Made by a program: the position numbers and the translations under genes
The notes under the pieces: model-generated
What the model was told of the DNA's origin: nothing
What the model saw: the letters and a program-made list of their open reading frames with translations, nothing else
The model's database searches: none
Shown: positions 1 to 5,155 of the stretch, piece by piece
How positions within the stretch are numbered: position 1 is the stretch's first letter
How the letters are laid out: each line of letters opens with the position of its first letter
DNA from: an uncultured Lachnospiraceae bacterium
GTDB taxonomy: Bacteria > Bacillota > Clostridia > Lachnospirales > Lachnospiraceae
Direction: 5' to 3'
Assembly (NCBI GenBank): GCA_910586095.1
Contig: CAJUHQ010000179.1
Span: 1 to 5,155, forward strand
DNA length: 5,155 nt

Positions 1-114
1 CATCAGGTTTCTAAACGCCCACTTTCATTTATGGTGGTGCAGTTATGGCTGCATGTGTGCATCAGGTTTCTAAACGCCCACTTTCATTTATGGTGGTGCA
101 GTTATGGCTGCATG
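1..114. repeat. Two-copy direct tandem repeat, 59-bp period
   Basis: Bases 1-55 and 60-114 are identical over 55 positions, separated by the four bases TGTG (56-59), which gives a period of 59. The unit begins CATCAGG and ends GGCTGCATG. Because the first copy starts at base 1, more copies may lie upstream. Each unit contains the 5' arm CTAAACGCCCA and an inner small hairpin TGCAG-TTATGG-CTGCA, but only the second is followed by the matching 3' arm. The period is not a multiple of three and no reading frame with a ribosome binding site crosses it, so it looks non-coding. I do not recognise the repeat family. Perfect identity suggests a recent duplication or active homogenisation (inference). 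Confidence 0.93.
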
Positions 115-123
115 GGCGTTTAG
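70..123. repeat. Long inverted repeat with nested hairpin at the end of repeat copy 2
   Basis: Bases 70-80 (CTAAACGCCCA) are the exact reverse complement of 113-123 (TGGGCGTTTAG), giving an 11-bp outer stem. Inside, 97-101 TGCAG pairs with 108-112 CTGCA around the loop TTATGG and stacks directly against the outer stem on its 3' side, leaving bases 81-96 as a one-sided bulge. An alternative fold pairs 78-81 CCAC with 93-96 GTGG. The 3' arm is followed by TATCATAGTATTTTATT, which is T-rich but not a clean U-tract, so a terminator for a gene upstream of the window is possible but not established. A palindromic intergenic repeat (REP-like or MITE-like) or a structured RNA are other options. Confidence 0.7.
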
Positions 124-433
124 TATCATAGTATTTTATTAGAGTCGTGTCAAATCCATAAGAATAGGAATTTCAATCTAAAATTCATTATACTACACAA
201 ATATGGTACTTGGTAGATGCAAGATGATTTTTCTTTTTACTAAAAAATTAAGGAGAGATCACTCTTTTTGCAGAAGCATAAACAGATACTAGAATAAATA
301 AAATAAATATGCTATACTGATAAAATATTATAATAAAGACAATCAGCCAGACTATATGATACTGTTAGAAGCAGAATAGATTAGATTGAAGAAATAGAAA
401 GAGAGTGTCATATGTGCACAGATAGGAGCGGAC
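124..433 (+). other. AT-rich non-coding region upstream of deoB
   Basis: These 310 bases hold no credible gene. What can be seen: a TATACT at 189-194 without a good -35; a weak hairpin at 250-269 (AGAG-ATCA-CTCT extended by G-U and A-U pairs and running into five Ts), which could act as a poor terminator; an extended -10 promoter candidate at 310-318; and a perfect TATAAT at 329-334 lacking a -35. The stretch 335-433 would be a leader of roughly 100 bases ahead of deoB. I see no recognisable riboswitch in it. Confidence 0.6.
290..318 (+). promoter_or_regulatory. Candidate extended -10 promoter for deoB
   Basis: TGCTATACT at 310-318 is an extended -10 element (TG-N-TATACT, five of six to TATAAT). 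With a 17-base spacer the -35 position is 290-295, TAGAAT, only three of six to TTGACA, which is tolerable for an extended -10 promoter. A start near base 325 would give a leader of about 110 bases. A perfect TATAAT at 329-334 lies close by and could be an alternative, but it lacks both a TG extension and a -35. The AT-rich surroundings make chance matches likely. Confidence 0.4.
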
Positions 434-1615
434 ATGAAGAGAGTATTTTTGATTGTACTAGATAGCTTTGGAATCGGTGAGATGGAGGATGCACAGGAAT
501 ATGGTGATCGAGGAACAAACACAATTGGTTCTGTTTCCACAAGCAACTATTTTTCTATTCCAAATCTACAAAAGTTAGGACTTTTTAATATTGAAGGAGT
601 ACAGTGTTCCAAACAAGAAAAGATCACACAACCACTTGCGATGGTAGCACGCATGAAAGAGGCATCTAAAGGAAAGGATACCACTATTGGACATTGGGAA
701 ATTGCAGGGTTGATCTCAGAGAAACCATTACCTACTTATCCAGAAGGGTTTCCACAGGAGATCATCGACGCTTTTGTCGAGGCTACGGGCAGAGGTGTGC
801 TTTGTAATCGCCCTTATTCTGGTACACAGGTGATTCAGGATTATGGAGATGAACATAGAAAAACTGGAAAGTTGATTGTGTATACATCGGCGGACAGTGT
901 GTTTCAGATAGCAGCACATGAAGATGAGGTTCCTCTAGAAACCTTGTATGAATACTGTAGACAAGCGCGTGCGATTCTACAGGGAAAACATGGAGTGGGG
1001 CGTGTGATTGCAAGACCTTTTACAGGAACGACAGGTGCGTATATGCGAACGTCTAATCGTCATGATTATTCTTTGTTGCCTCCTGGAAAAACTTTGCTTG
1101 ATTGTTTGAAGGAAGCTGGAAAAGATGTCATTGCAGTTGGCAAAATCTATGATATTTTTGCAGGGAGAGGTATCACAGAGTTTGTGTATACCAAAAATAA
1201 TGTAGAGGGGATTGAGAGCACACTAGAATATCTTGATCGGGATTTTGAAGGATTGTGTTTTATAAATCTAGTTGATTTTGATATGCTTTATGGACACCGC
1301 AATGATATTGATGGATATGCAAAAGCGCTATCCTACTTTGATGAGAAACTTCCGGAAATTATGGAAAAAATGCATAGGGAAGATGTGTTGATTATTACCG
1401 CAGATCATGGATGTGATCCAGGATATCTTCAATCTACCGACCATTCTCGTGAATACACACCATTTATATTGTATCAACAACAAAGAAAAGATCATGCGCC
1501 CAATCTAGGAACTAGGGAAAGTTTTTCTGATATTGCGGCCACGATACTTGAGTATTTGGAAATTGAACAAAAAGTGGCAGGAAAATCGATGTGGCAGGAG
1601 CATGAACCGACGTGA
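434..1615 (+). CDS. deoB: Phosphopentomutase DeoB
   Basis: DeoB interconverts ribose 1-phosphate or deoxyribose 1-phosphate with the 5-phosphates, linking nucleoside phosphorolysis to the pentose phosphate pathway or to deoxyribose-phosphate aldolase. It is a cytosolic, Mn-dependent member of the alkaline phosphatase superfamily. The 393-residue product is close to the usual 390-410. By comparison with the Bacillus cereus enzyme (recalled), the metal ligands are Asp10 (VLDSFGIGE), Asp283 and His288 (DFDMLYGHR), Asp324 and His325 (ADHG) and His337 (TDHSRE). Thr83 in GKDTTIGHWE matches the phosphorylated Thr85, and TSADSVFQIAAHE (151-163) is the conserved substrate-side motif. The ATG has AGGAG at 424-428, five bases upstream. 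The His325-His337 spacing is one residue longer than the 11 seen between the B. cereus ligands, in the loop GYLQS. No phosphorylase or deoC gene is adjacent here. The next gene, prfC, starts 94 bases on without a clear terminator. Confidence 0.96.
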   Translation: MKRVFLIVLDSFGIGEMEDAQEYGDRGTNTIGSVSTSNYFSIPNLQKLGLFNIEGVQCSKQEKITQPLAMVARMKEASKGKDTTIGHWEIAGLISEKPLPTYPEGFPQEIIDAFVEATGRGVLCNRPYSGTQVIQDYGDEHRKTGKLIVYTSADSVFQIAAHEDEVPLETLYEYCRQARAILQGKHGVGRVIARPFTGTTGAYMRTSNRHDYSLLPPGKTLLDCLKEAGKDVIAVGKIYDIFAGRGITEFVYTKNNVEGIESTLEYLDRDFEGLCFINLVDFDMLYGHRNDIDGYAKALSYFDEKLPEIMEKMHREDVLIITADHGCDPGYLQSTDHSREYTPFILYQQQRKDHAPNLGTRESFSDIAATILEYLEIEQKVAGKSMWQEHEPT

Positions 1616-1696
1616 TAATTATGCGAACTTTGTTGACAATAGTTAGTATGCAATGAAACGCAACAGTTGAATAAAAAATAGATATTAGCTATAAAT

Positions 1697-1701
1697 GGAG
1701 G
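1697..1701 (+). promoter_or_regulatory. Ribosome binding site that sets a GTG start for prfC
   Basis: GGAGG at 1697-1701 is eight bases before GTG at 1710. An in-frame ATG at 1695 overlaps this motif and has no Shine-Dalgarno sequence of its own (upstream is AT-only, AGCTATAA). The GTG start gives the N-terminus MSTIAEEINKRRTFAIISHPD, the usual short lead-in of RF3 before its P-loop. Confidence 0.8.
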
Positions 1702-1709
1702 AAATAGAA

Positions 1710-3305
1710 GTGAGTACGATTGCAGAGGAAATAAATAAAAGAAGAACGTTTGCCATCATATCGCATCCTGATGCGGGAAAGACAACACTGACTGAGAAGT
1801 TTTTGCTGTATGGTGGGGCGATCAATCTTGCAGGAAGCGTAAAGGGAAAGGCGACAGCAAGACATGCTGTTTCAGATTGGATGGAGATTGAGAAGGAAAG
1901 AGGAATTTCTGTCACTTCATCCGTTTTGCAATTTAATTATGATGGATATTGTATTAATATTTTGGATACGCCAGGGCACCAAGACTTTTCAGAGGATACG
2001 TATAGAACACTGATGGCAGCAGACTCAGCAGTTATGGTTATTGATGCGTCAAAAGGTGTGGAGGCGCAGACAAGAAAGCTGTTTAAAGTGTGTGGCATGA
2101 GAGGAATTCCTATCTTTACGTTTATCAATAAGTTGGACAGAGATGCCAATGATACATTTGAGCTTCTCGACGAGATTGAAAAAGAGCTTGGAATTGCAAC
2201 TTGTCCTGTGAATTGGCCGATTGGTTCAGGAAAACGGTTTAAGGGAGTATATGACAGACACGAGAATCATGTGCTGACATATTCAGATACGCAAAAGGGA
2301 ACAAAAGAAGGAGAGACTACAATTATTTCAATGGAGGATGAAGCGCTTTTGCTAGAGAGTATTGGTGAGGAGGCATTTTCAACGCTTCGCGATGAGATTG
2401 AACTGCTCAATGGGGCGAGTGTGGAGTTTGACATTGAAGAAGTGCGAAAAGGGAAATTAACTCCTGTCTTTTTTGGCTCCGCACTGACTAATTTTGGTGT
2501 GGAAGTTTTTTTACAAAATTTTTTAAAGATGGCAACCACTCCATTGCCACGAAATTCTCAGGGAGATTATATTGATCCAGTAAATACTGATTTTTCGGCA
2601 TTTGTGTTTAAAATACAAGCCAACATGAACAAAGCGCACCGCGACCGTATCGCATTTATGCGAATTTGTTCTGGTAAGTTTGATGCAAATGAGGAAGTAA
2701 GACATGTTCAAGGTGGCAAGATTATGCGACTTTCACAGCCCCAACAGATTATGGCAGATGAGCGAAAGATTCTGAATGAGGCTTATGCAGGTGACATTAT
2801 TGGTGTGTTTGATCCTGGTATTTTTTCTATAGGAGACACTGTTTGTGCGCCAAAAAACAATATTTGTTATGAAGGAATTCCTACATTTGCGCCAGAACAT
2901 TTTGCGAGAGTACGTCAAGTTGACACAATGAAAAGAAAACAATTTATCAAGGGTGTCAATCAGATTGCACAGGAAGGTGCGATTCAGATTTTTCAGGAGT
3001 TTCATACAGGAATGGAAGAGATTATTGTCGGCGTAGTGGGAGTGCTTCAGTTTGATGTATTGAAATACCGACTGGAAAATGAATACAATGTGGAAATCAA
3101 ATTAGAGCCTTTACCATACGAATATATTCGGTGGATAGAAAATAAAGAAGAAATTGATTTGGACAAACTTTCAGGAACATCGGATATGAAAAAGATACAA
3201 GATTTAAAGGGAAATCCGTTGCTTTTGTTTATCAATCAGTGGAGTATTGGTATGACAGTGGACAGAAACAAGGGCTTGATACTTTCAGAGTTTGGAAAAG
3301 ATTAA
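1710..3305 (+). CDS. prfC: Peptide chain release factor 3 (RF3)
   Basis: RF3 is a translational GTPase that removes RF1 and RF2 from the ribosome after peptide release and contributes to post-peptidyl-transfer quality control. From the GTG at 1710 the protein is 531 residues, against 529 in E. coli. The GTPase motifs are all present: P-loop SHPDAGKTT (18-26), switch I region ERGISVTSS (63-71), DTPGHQDF (86-93), NKLDRD (140-145) and GSAL (256-259). Domain II and the RF3-type C-terminal domain follow, with FHTGMEEIIVGVVGVLQFDV and the tail QWSIGMTVDRNKGLILSEF. The RHAVSDWMEIEKERGISVTS stretch separates RF3 from EF-G and from tetracycline ribosomal protection proteins. The ATG at 1695 would add five residues but overlaps the ribosome binding site. 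No good promoter is seen in the 94-base gap after deoB, so read-through from deoB is possible. A strong hairpin follows 28 bases after the stop. Confidence 0.96.
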   Translation: MSTIAEEINKRRTFAIISHPDAGKTTLTEKFLLYGGAINLAGSVKGKATARHAVSDWMEIEKERGISVTSSVLQFNYDGYCINILDTPGHQDFSEDTYRTLMAADSAVMVIDASKGVEAQTRKLFKVCGMRGIPIFTFINKLDRDANDTFELLDEIEKELGIATCPVNWPIGSGKRFKGVYDRHENHVLTYSDTQKGTKEGETTIISMEDEALLLESIGEEAFSTLRDEIELLNGASVEFDIEEVRKGKLTPVFFGSALTNFGVEVFLQNFLKMATTPLPRNSQGDYIDPVNTDFSAFVFKIQANMNKAHRDRIAFMRICSGKFDANEEVRHVQGGKIMRLSQPQQIMADERKILNEAYAGDIIGVFDPGIFSIGDTVCAPKNNICYEGIPTFAPEHFARVRQVDTMKRKQFIKGVNQIAQEGAIQIFQEFHTGMEEIIVGVVGVLQFDVLKYRLENEYNVEIKLEPLPYEYIRWIENKEEIDLDKLSGTSDMKKIQDLKGNPLLLFINQWSIGMTVDRNKGLILSEFGKD

Positions 3306-3333
3306 TAATTTATTGTAAATGGGAATTAATAAT

Positions 3334-3368
3334 TTGCCCAGACGCTCAAATCTATGGGCGTCTGGCAA
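3334..3368. repeat. Strong intergenic hairpin between prfC and the lipoprotein gene
   Basis: Bases 3334-3348 pair with 3355-3368 through 14 base pairs, with one bulged C, one G-U pair and the six-base loop AATCTA. The core is CCAGACGCTCA against TGGGCGTCTGG. On the + strand it is followed by TATGGAGG, not a T-run, so it is not a canonical intrinsic terminator. On the - strand the following bases are only moderately T-rich. Its 3' end lies three bases before the GGAGG of the next gene, so it could block 3' exonucleases on prfC mRNA, mark a processing site, or affect initiation downstream (all inference). Confidence 0.8.
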
Positions 3369-3371
3369 TAT

Positions 3372-3376
3372 GGAGG
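3372..3376 (+). promoter_or_regulatory. Ribosome binding site that sets a GTG start for the lipoprotein gene
   Basis: GGAGG at 3372-3376 is five bases before GTG at 3382. Two upstream in-frame ATGs compete. The one at 3370 overlaps the motif, and the one at 3319 lacks any Shine-Dalgarno sequence and would force the hairpin at 3334-3368 to be translated. Starting at 3382 puts the basic stretch KKKIIRR directly at the N-terminus, as expected of a lipoprotein signal peptide. Confidence 0.75.
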
Positions 3377-3381
3377 ACTTC

Positions 3382-4587
3382 GTGCAGTTAATAAAAAAGA
3401 AAATCATACGAAGAGTAGCATTTTTTTGTTGCATTGCAATATGCATGAATGGTTGTGCTTATGGGCCTAATTTGCCTTTTGCACAACAGGAGAAGATAAC
3501 AGACGATCCAGAACAGACTGTGCAAGAGTTGCAAAGTCCTTTAGAGACACAAGAGCAACCAGAAGAAGTGGTGGTATCAAAGCTGTATTATTCATACCAT
3601 ATGCTAGATAGCGACAGACAAAAGATTTATCGCGAGATATTGATGGCGCTGACAGAGATGAAGGCCGATGTTACAATTTCTACATTGGACAAGTCTGTGA
3701 TTGATCCAATATTTGTTTGTGTGATGAATGACCACCCTGAATTGTTTTATGTGGAAGGATATCAATATACAGAATATACATTTGGTAATGCAGTGACAGA
3801 GATTACGTTTAGCGGCACATATTCTATGACACAGCAGGAAGCAGAGGAGACTAGACAATTGATTGAGCAGCGTGTGGAGGAGTGCTTTGATCAGATGCCA
3901 TCAGGTGAGGACGAGTATGATATTGTCAAATACTTGTATGATTGGTTGATAAACCATACAGAATACGATCGATCTGCGCAGAACAATCAGAATATTTGTT
4001 CGGTATTTCTTCAAGGAAGCTCTGTGTGCCAAGGATACGCAAAAGCTATGCAGTATATGTTACAAAAAATAGATATTCAAAGTCTTTTGGTGACAGGTTT
4101 TACGAATGGTGAGCGTCATGCATGGAATCTTGTAAAAGTAAATGGTGAGTATTATTACCTAGATCCTACGTGGGGGGATGCGTCCTATACTTCAGATGGT
4201 TCTGAGCATGCGCAGGAAGGTGTATTTCCTACAATTAACTACGATTATTTTTTGGTGACTACCGACGAGATTACGCGGACACACTCTTTTGAAAAGGTAG
4301 TGGAATTGCCAGAATGTAGCGCTGTAAATGACAATTATTTTGTGCGCGAAAAACTTTACTTTAATCAGTATGATGAGGAGCGTCTTTTAGATATTTTTGG
4401 CAGTGAAAAAGCAAGAACAGAAAAATATGTAGCGATCAAATGTAGTGATGAGCAGAGCTTTGGAACAATGATGCAAAATTTGATAGAGAATCAGAAAATA
4501 TTTGACCTGATTGATCAACAAGGAAAAAGTGTTGCATATGCATTCAACGAGGAACAACACATTATTAGTTTTTGGAATCTTTACTAA
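3382..4587 (+). CDS. Predicted lipoprotein with transglutaminase-like domain
   Basis: The 401-residue product begins with a lipoprotein-type signal: basic n-region KKKIIRR (5-11), hydrophobic core VAFFCCIAIC (12-21) and lipobox MNGC with Cys25 as the predicted lipidation site. Met at -3 is less usual than Leu. A polar Glu/Gln/Pro-rich linker (about 35-63) suggests the protein is tethered outside the membrane. Residues about 66-170 contain NDHPELFYVEG, typical of the region preceding this domain in clostridial homologues. The transglutaminase-like fold spans about 180-265 with a full papain-type triad: Cys216 in SSVCQGYAKA, His246 in GERHAWN and Asp261 in YYYLDPTWGD. YDIVKYLYDWLINHTEYD precedes it, as is usual. 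The C-terminal 130 residues match nothing I recognise. The intact triad suggests an active cysteine peptidase or amide-modifying enzyme acting on cell-surface protein or peptidoglycan peptides, but the substrate cannot be read from sequence. It sits 76 bases after prfC with no obvious functional partner. Confidence 0.9.
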   Translation: MQLIKKKIIRRVAFFCCIAICMNGCAYGPNLPFAQQEKITDDPEQTVQELQSPLETQEQPEEVVVSKLYYSYHMLDSDRQKIYREILMALTEMKADVTISTLDKSVIDPIFVCVMNDHPELFYVEGYQYTEYTFGNAVTEITFSGTYSMTQQEAEETRQLIEQRVEECFDQMPSGEDEYDIVKYLYDWLINHTEYDRSAQNNQNICSVFLQGSSVCQGYAKAMQYMLQKIDIQSLLVTGFTNGERHAWNLVKVNGEYYYLDPTWGDASYTSDGSEHAQEGVFPTINYDYFLVTTDEITRTHSFEKVVELPECSAVNDNYFVREKLYFNQYDEERLLDIFGSEKARTEKYVAIKCSDEQSFGTMMQNLIENQKIFDLIDQQGKSVAYAFNEEQHIISFWNLY

Positions 4588-4644
4588 AATGATAAAATAG
4601 AATATTGACATCATATAATTTGAAAGTTTTGGAAAAGATTATAC

Positions 4645-4673
4645 TAGGCAAAGTGAAAGGGATTTGTTATAAT
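4645..4673 (+). promoter_or_regulatory. Extended -10 promoter for the Asp23-family gene and nusB
   Basis: TGTTATAAT at 4665-4673 contains a perfect TATAAT (4668-4673) with the TG extension. Exactly 17 bases upstream, TAGGCA (4645-4650) matches four of six bases of TTGACA. Transcription would start near 4680, giving a leader of about 28 bases that carries the ribosome binding site. This is the best sigma-A-type promoter in the window and separates the downstream pair from the lipoprotein gene. Confidence 0.7.
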
Positions 4674-4707
4674 AAAAAATAACGAAGACATACAGGAGGT
4701 ATCAGCT

Positions 4708-5079
4708 ATGGAAATGGATGGCTGCAAGGGAAACAGTGAAAAATTTGGCACAGTAAAAATAGCAAATGATGTGGTTGCTATGATCGCAGGACTTGCTGCC
4801 ACAGAGGTGGACGGCGTAGGGGCTATGGTTGGCAATATCACCAATGAGTTGATGGGAAAAGTCGGCATGAAGAAGCAGACAAAGGGAGTAAAGGTAGATA
4901 TTCTCGATAGTACAGTGTCTGTGGAACTTGCTGTGACATTGGAGTATGGATTTAATATTCCAAATACCTGTAACAAAGTGCAGGAGAAGGTAAAGAATGC
5001 GATCGAGACGATGACCGGGTTCAATGTCTCTGATGTCAATATCAGGATCGTCGGCATTAAAATGGCTTCGGACCGATAA
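4708..5079 (+). CDS. Asp23/Gls24 family protein, YqhY-like
   Basis: The 123-residue product belongs to the Asp23/Gls24 (formerly DUF322) family. It begins the domain with GTVKIANDVVAMIAGLAATEVDGVGAM (about 14-39), continues with the strand KGVKVDILDSTVSVELAVTLEYG (59-81), and ends with NKVQEKVKNAIETMTGFNVSDVNIRIVGI (about 88-116), the conserved family order. There is no signal peptide or membrane segment, so it is cytosolic. The ATG is seven bases after AGGAGGT (4694-4700). The position directly before nusB matches yqhY of Bacillus subtilis, which lies between accBC and nusB and has been linked to control of acetyl-CoA carboxylase. Here accBC is absent and an unrelated lipoprotein gene precedes it, so that role is only a possibility. 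Despite the common database name (envelope stress response protein), nothing in the sequence shows a stress role. Confidence 0.93.
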   Translation: MEMDGCKGNSEKFGTVKIANDVVAMIAGLAATEVDGVGAMVGNITNELMGKVGMKKQTKGVKVDILDSTVSVELAVTLEYGFNIPNTCNKVQEKVKNAIETMTGFNVSDVNIRIVGIKMASDR

Positions 5080-5117
5080 AAGAAAAGCCGTACAAATAAA
5101 AATTAAGGAAAAGATAA

Positions 5118-5155
5118 ATGAGCAGAAGAGAGCTTAGGGAACAGATATTCAAATA
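5118..5155 (+). CDS. nusB: Transcription antitermination factor NusB, N-terminal fragment
   Basis: An ATG at 5118 has AAGGA at 5105-5109 eight bases upstream and opens a frame that runs off the window end. The twelve complete codons read MSRRELREQIFK, the typical start of clostridial NusB proteins. NusB pairs with NusE (ribosomal protein S10) at boxA to support antitermination of rRNA operons. It lies 38 bases after the Asp23-family gene with no terminator between them, so the two are probably co-transcribed, as in other Firmicutes. The call rests on a short peptide plus gene order. Confidence 0.82.
   Translation, partial: MSRRELREQIFK

Noticed and set aside
1..114. CRISPR array
   Set aside because: There are only two copies of a 55-base unit separated by four bases, with no spacers of 25-40 bases and no cas genes nearby.
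31..123. Open frame across the tandem repeat (ATG 31 to TAG 121-123, 30 residues)
   Set aside because: It has no ribosome binding site, the 59-base period breaks the frame between copies, and the sequence is explained as a structured repeat.
250..297. AAGGAG followed by a TTG-initiated nine-codon leader peptide (268-297)
   Set aside because: The spacing of 12 bases is long, the start codon is weak, and no attenuator structure follows. The AAGGAG itself is part of a weak hairpin.
412..465. Small frame starting ATG 412 that overlaps the start of deoB in another frame
   Set aside because: It has only a poor purine-rich upstream sequence, codes for 17 residues, and the deoB start has a much better ribosome binding site.
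1633..1654. Perfect TTGACA (1633-1638) in the deoB-prfC gap as a prfC promoter
   Set aside because: No -10-like hexamer occurs at a 16-18 base spacing (the bases there are GAAACGCA). The only T/A-rich match, TATGCA, is eight bases away.
3276..3309. TTGATA (3276-3281) with AATAAT (3304-3309) as a promoter for the lipoprotein gene
   Set aside because: The 22-base spacer is too long, and the elements lie in the 3' end of prfC in AT-rich sequence where chance matches are common.
4605..4619. TTGACA (4605-4610) with TATAAT (4614-4619) after the lipoprotein gene
   Set aside because: The two elements are separated by only three bases and cannot form one promoter; the pair at 4645-4673 has correct spacing and an extended -10.
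4644..5057. A 137-codon open frame on the - strand
   Set aside because: It is the mirror of the Asp23-family gene, has no family resemblance, and would run through the downstream gene's promoter. The + strand gene has a clear family match and ribosome binding site.

Overview
The window reads as chromosomal housekeeping DNA from a low-GC Gram-positive bacterium. A clostridial, Lachnospiraceae-like source is most likely. The reasons are AT-rich intergenic DNA, strong GGAGG-type ribosome binding sites with two apparent GTG starts, a lipoprotein with a transglutaminase-like domain of a type common in Clostridia, and the Asp23-family gene followed by nusB, a classic Firmicute order. This assignment is by recognition, not by database search.

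Layout, all genes on the + strand. 1-123: a 59-bp-period direct tandem repeat (two copies, 55 bp identical) whose second copy ends in a long inverted repeat. 124-433: AT-rich non-coding DNA with a plausible extended -10 promoter near 310-318. 434-1615: deoB, phosphopentomutase. 1710-3305: prfC, peptide chain release factor 3. 3334-3368: a very strong hairpin between genes. 3382-4587: a predicted lipoprotein with a transglutaminase-like domain. 4645-4673: a good promoter. 4708-5079: an Asp23/Gls24-family protein resembling YqhY. 5118 to the window end: the first codons of nusB.

The first three genes have gaps of 94 and 76 bases with no canonical intrinsic terminator, so they may be partly co-transcribed, but their functions (nucleoside catabolism, translation termination, surface protein) are unrelated. 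The last two genes form a separate unit with its own promoter.

I found no mobile element, CRISPR array, rRNA or tRNA, and no clear new multi-gene system. The least explained signals are non-coding: the tandem repeat with its composite fold, and the fact that the two strongest hairpins in the window share the stem core ACGCYCA/TGGGCGT, which may indicate a dispersed repeat family in this genome.
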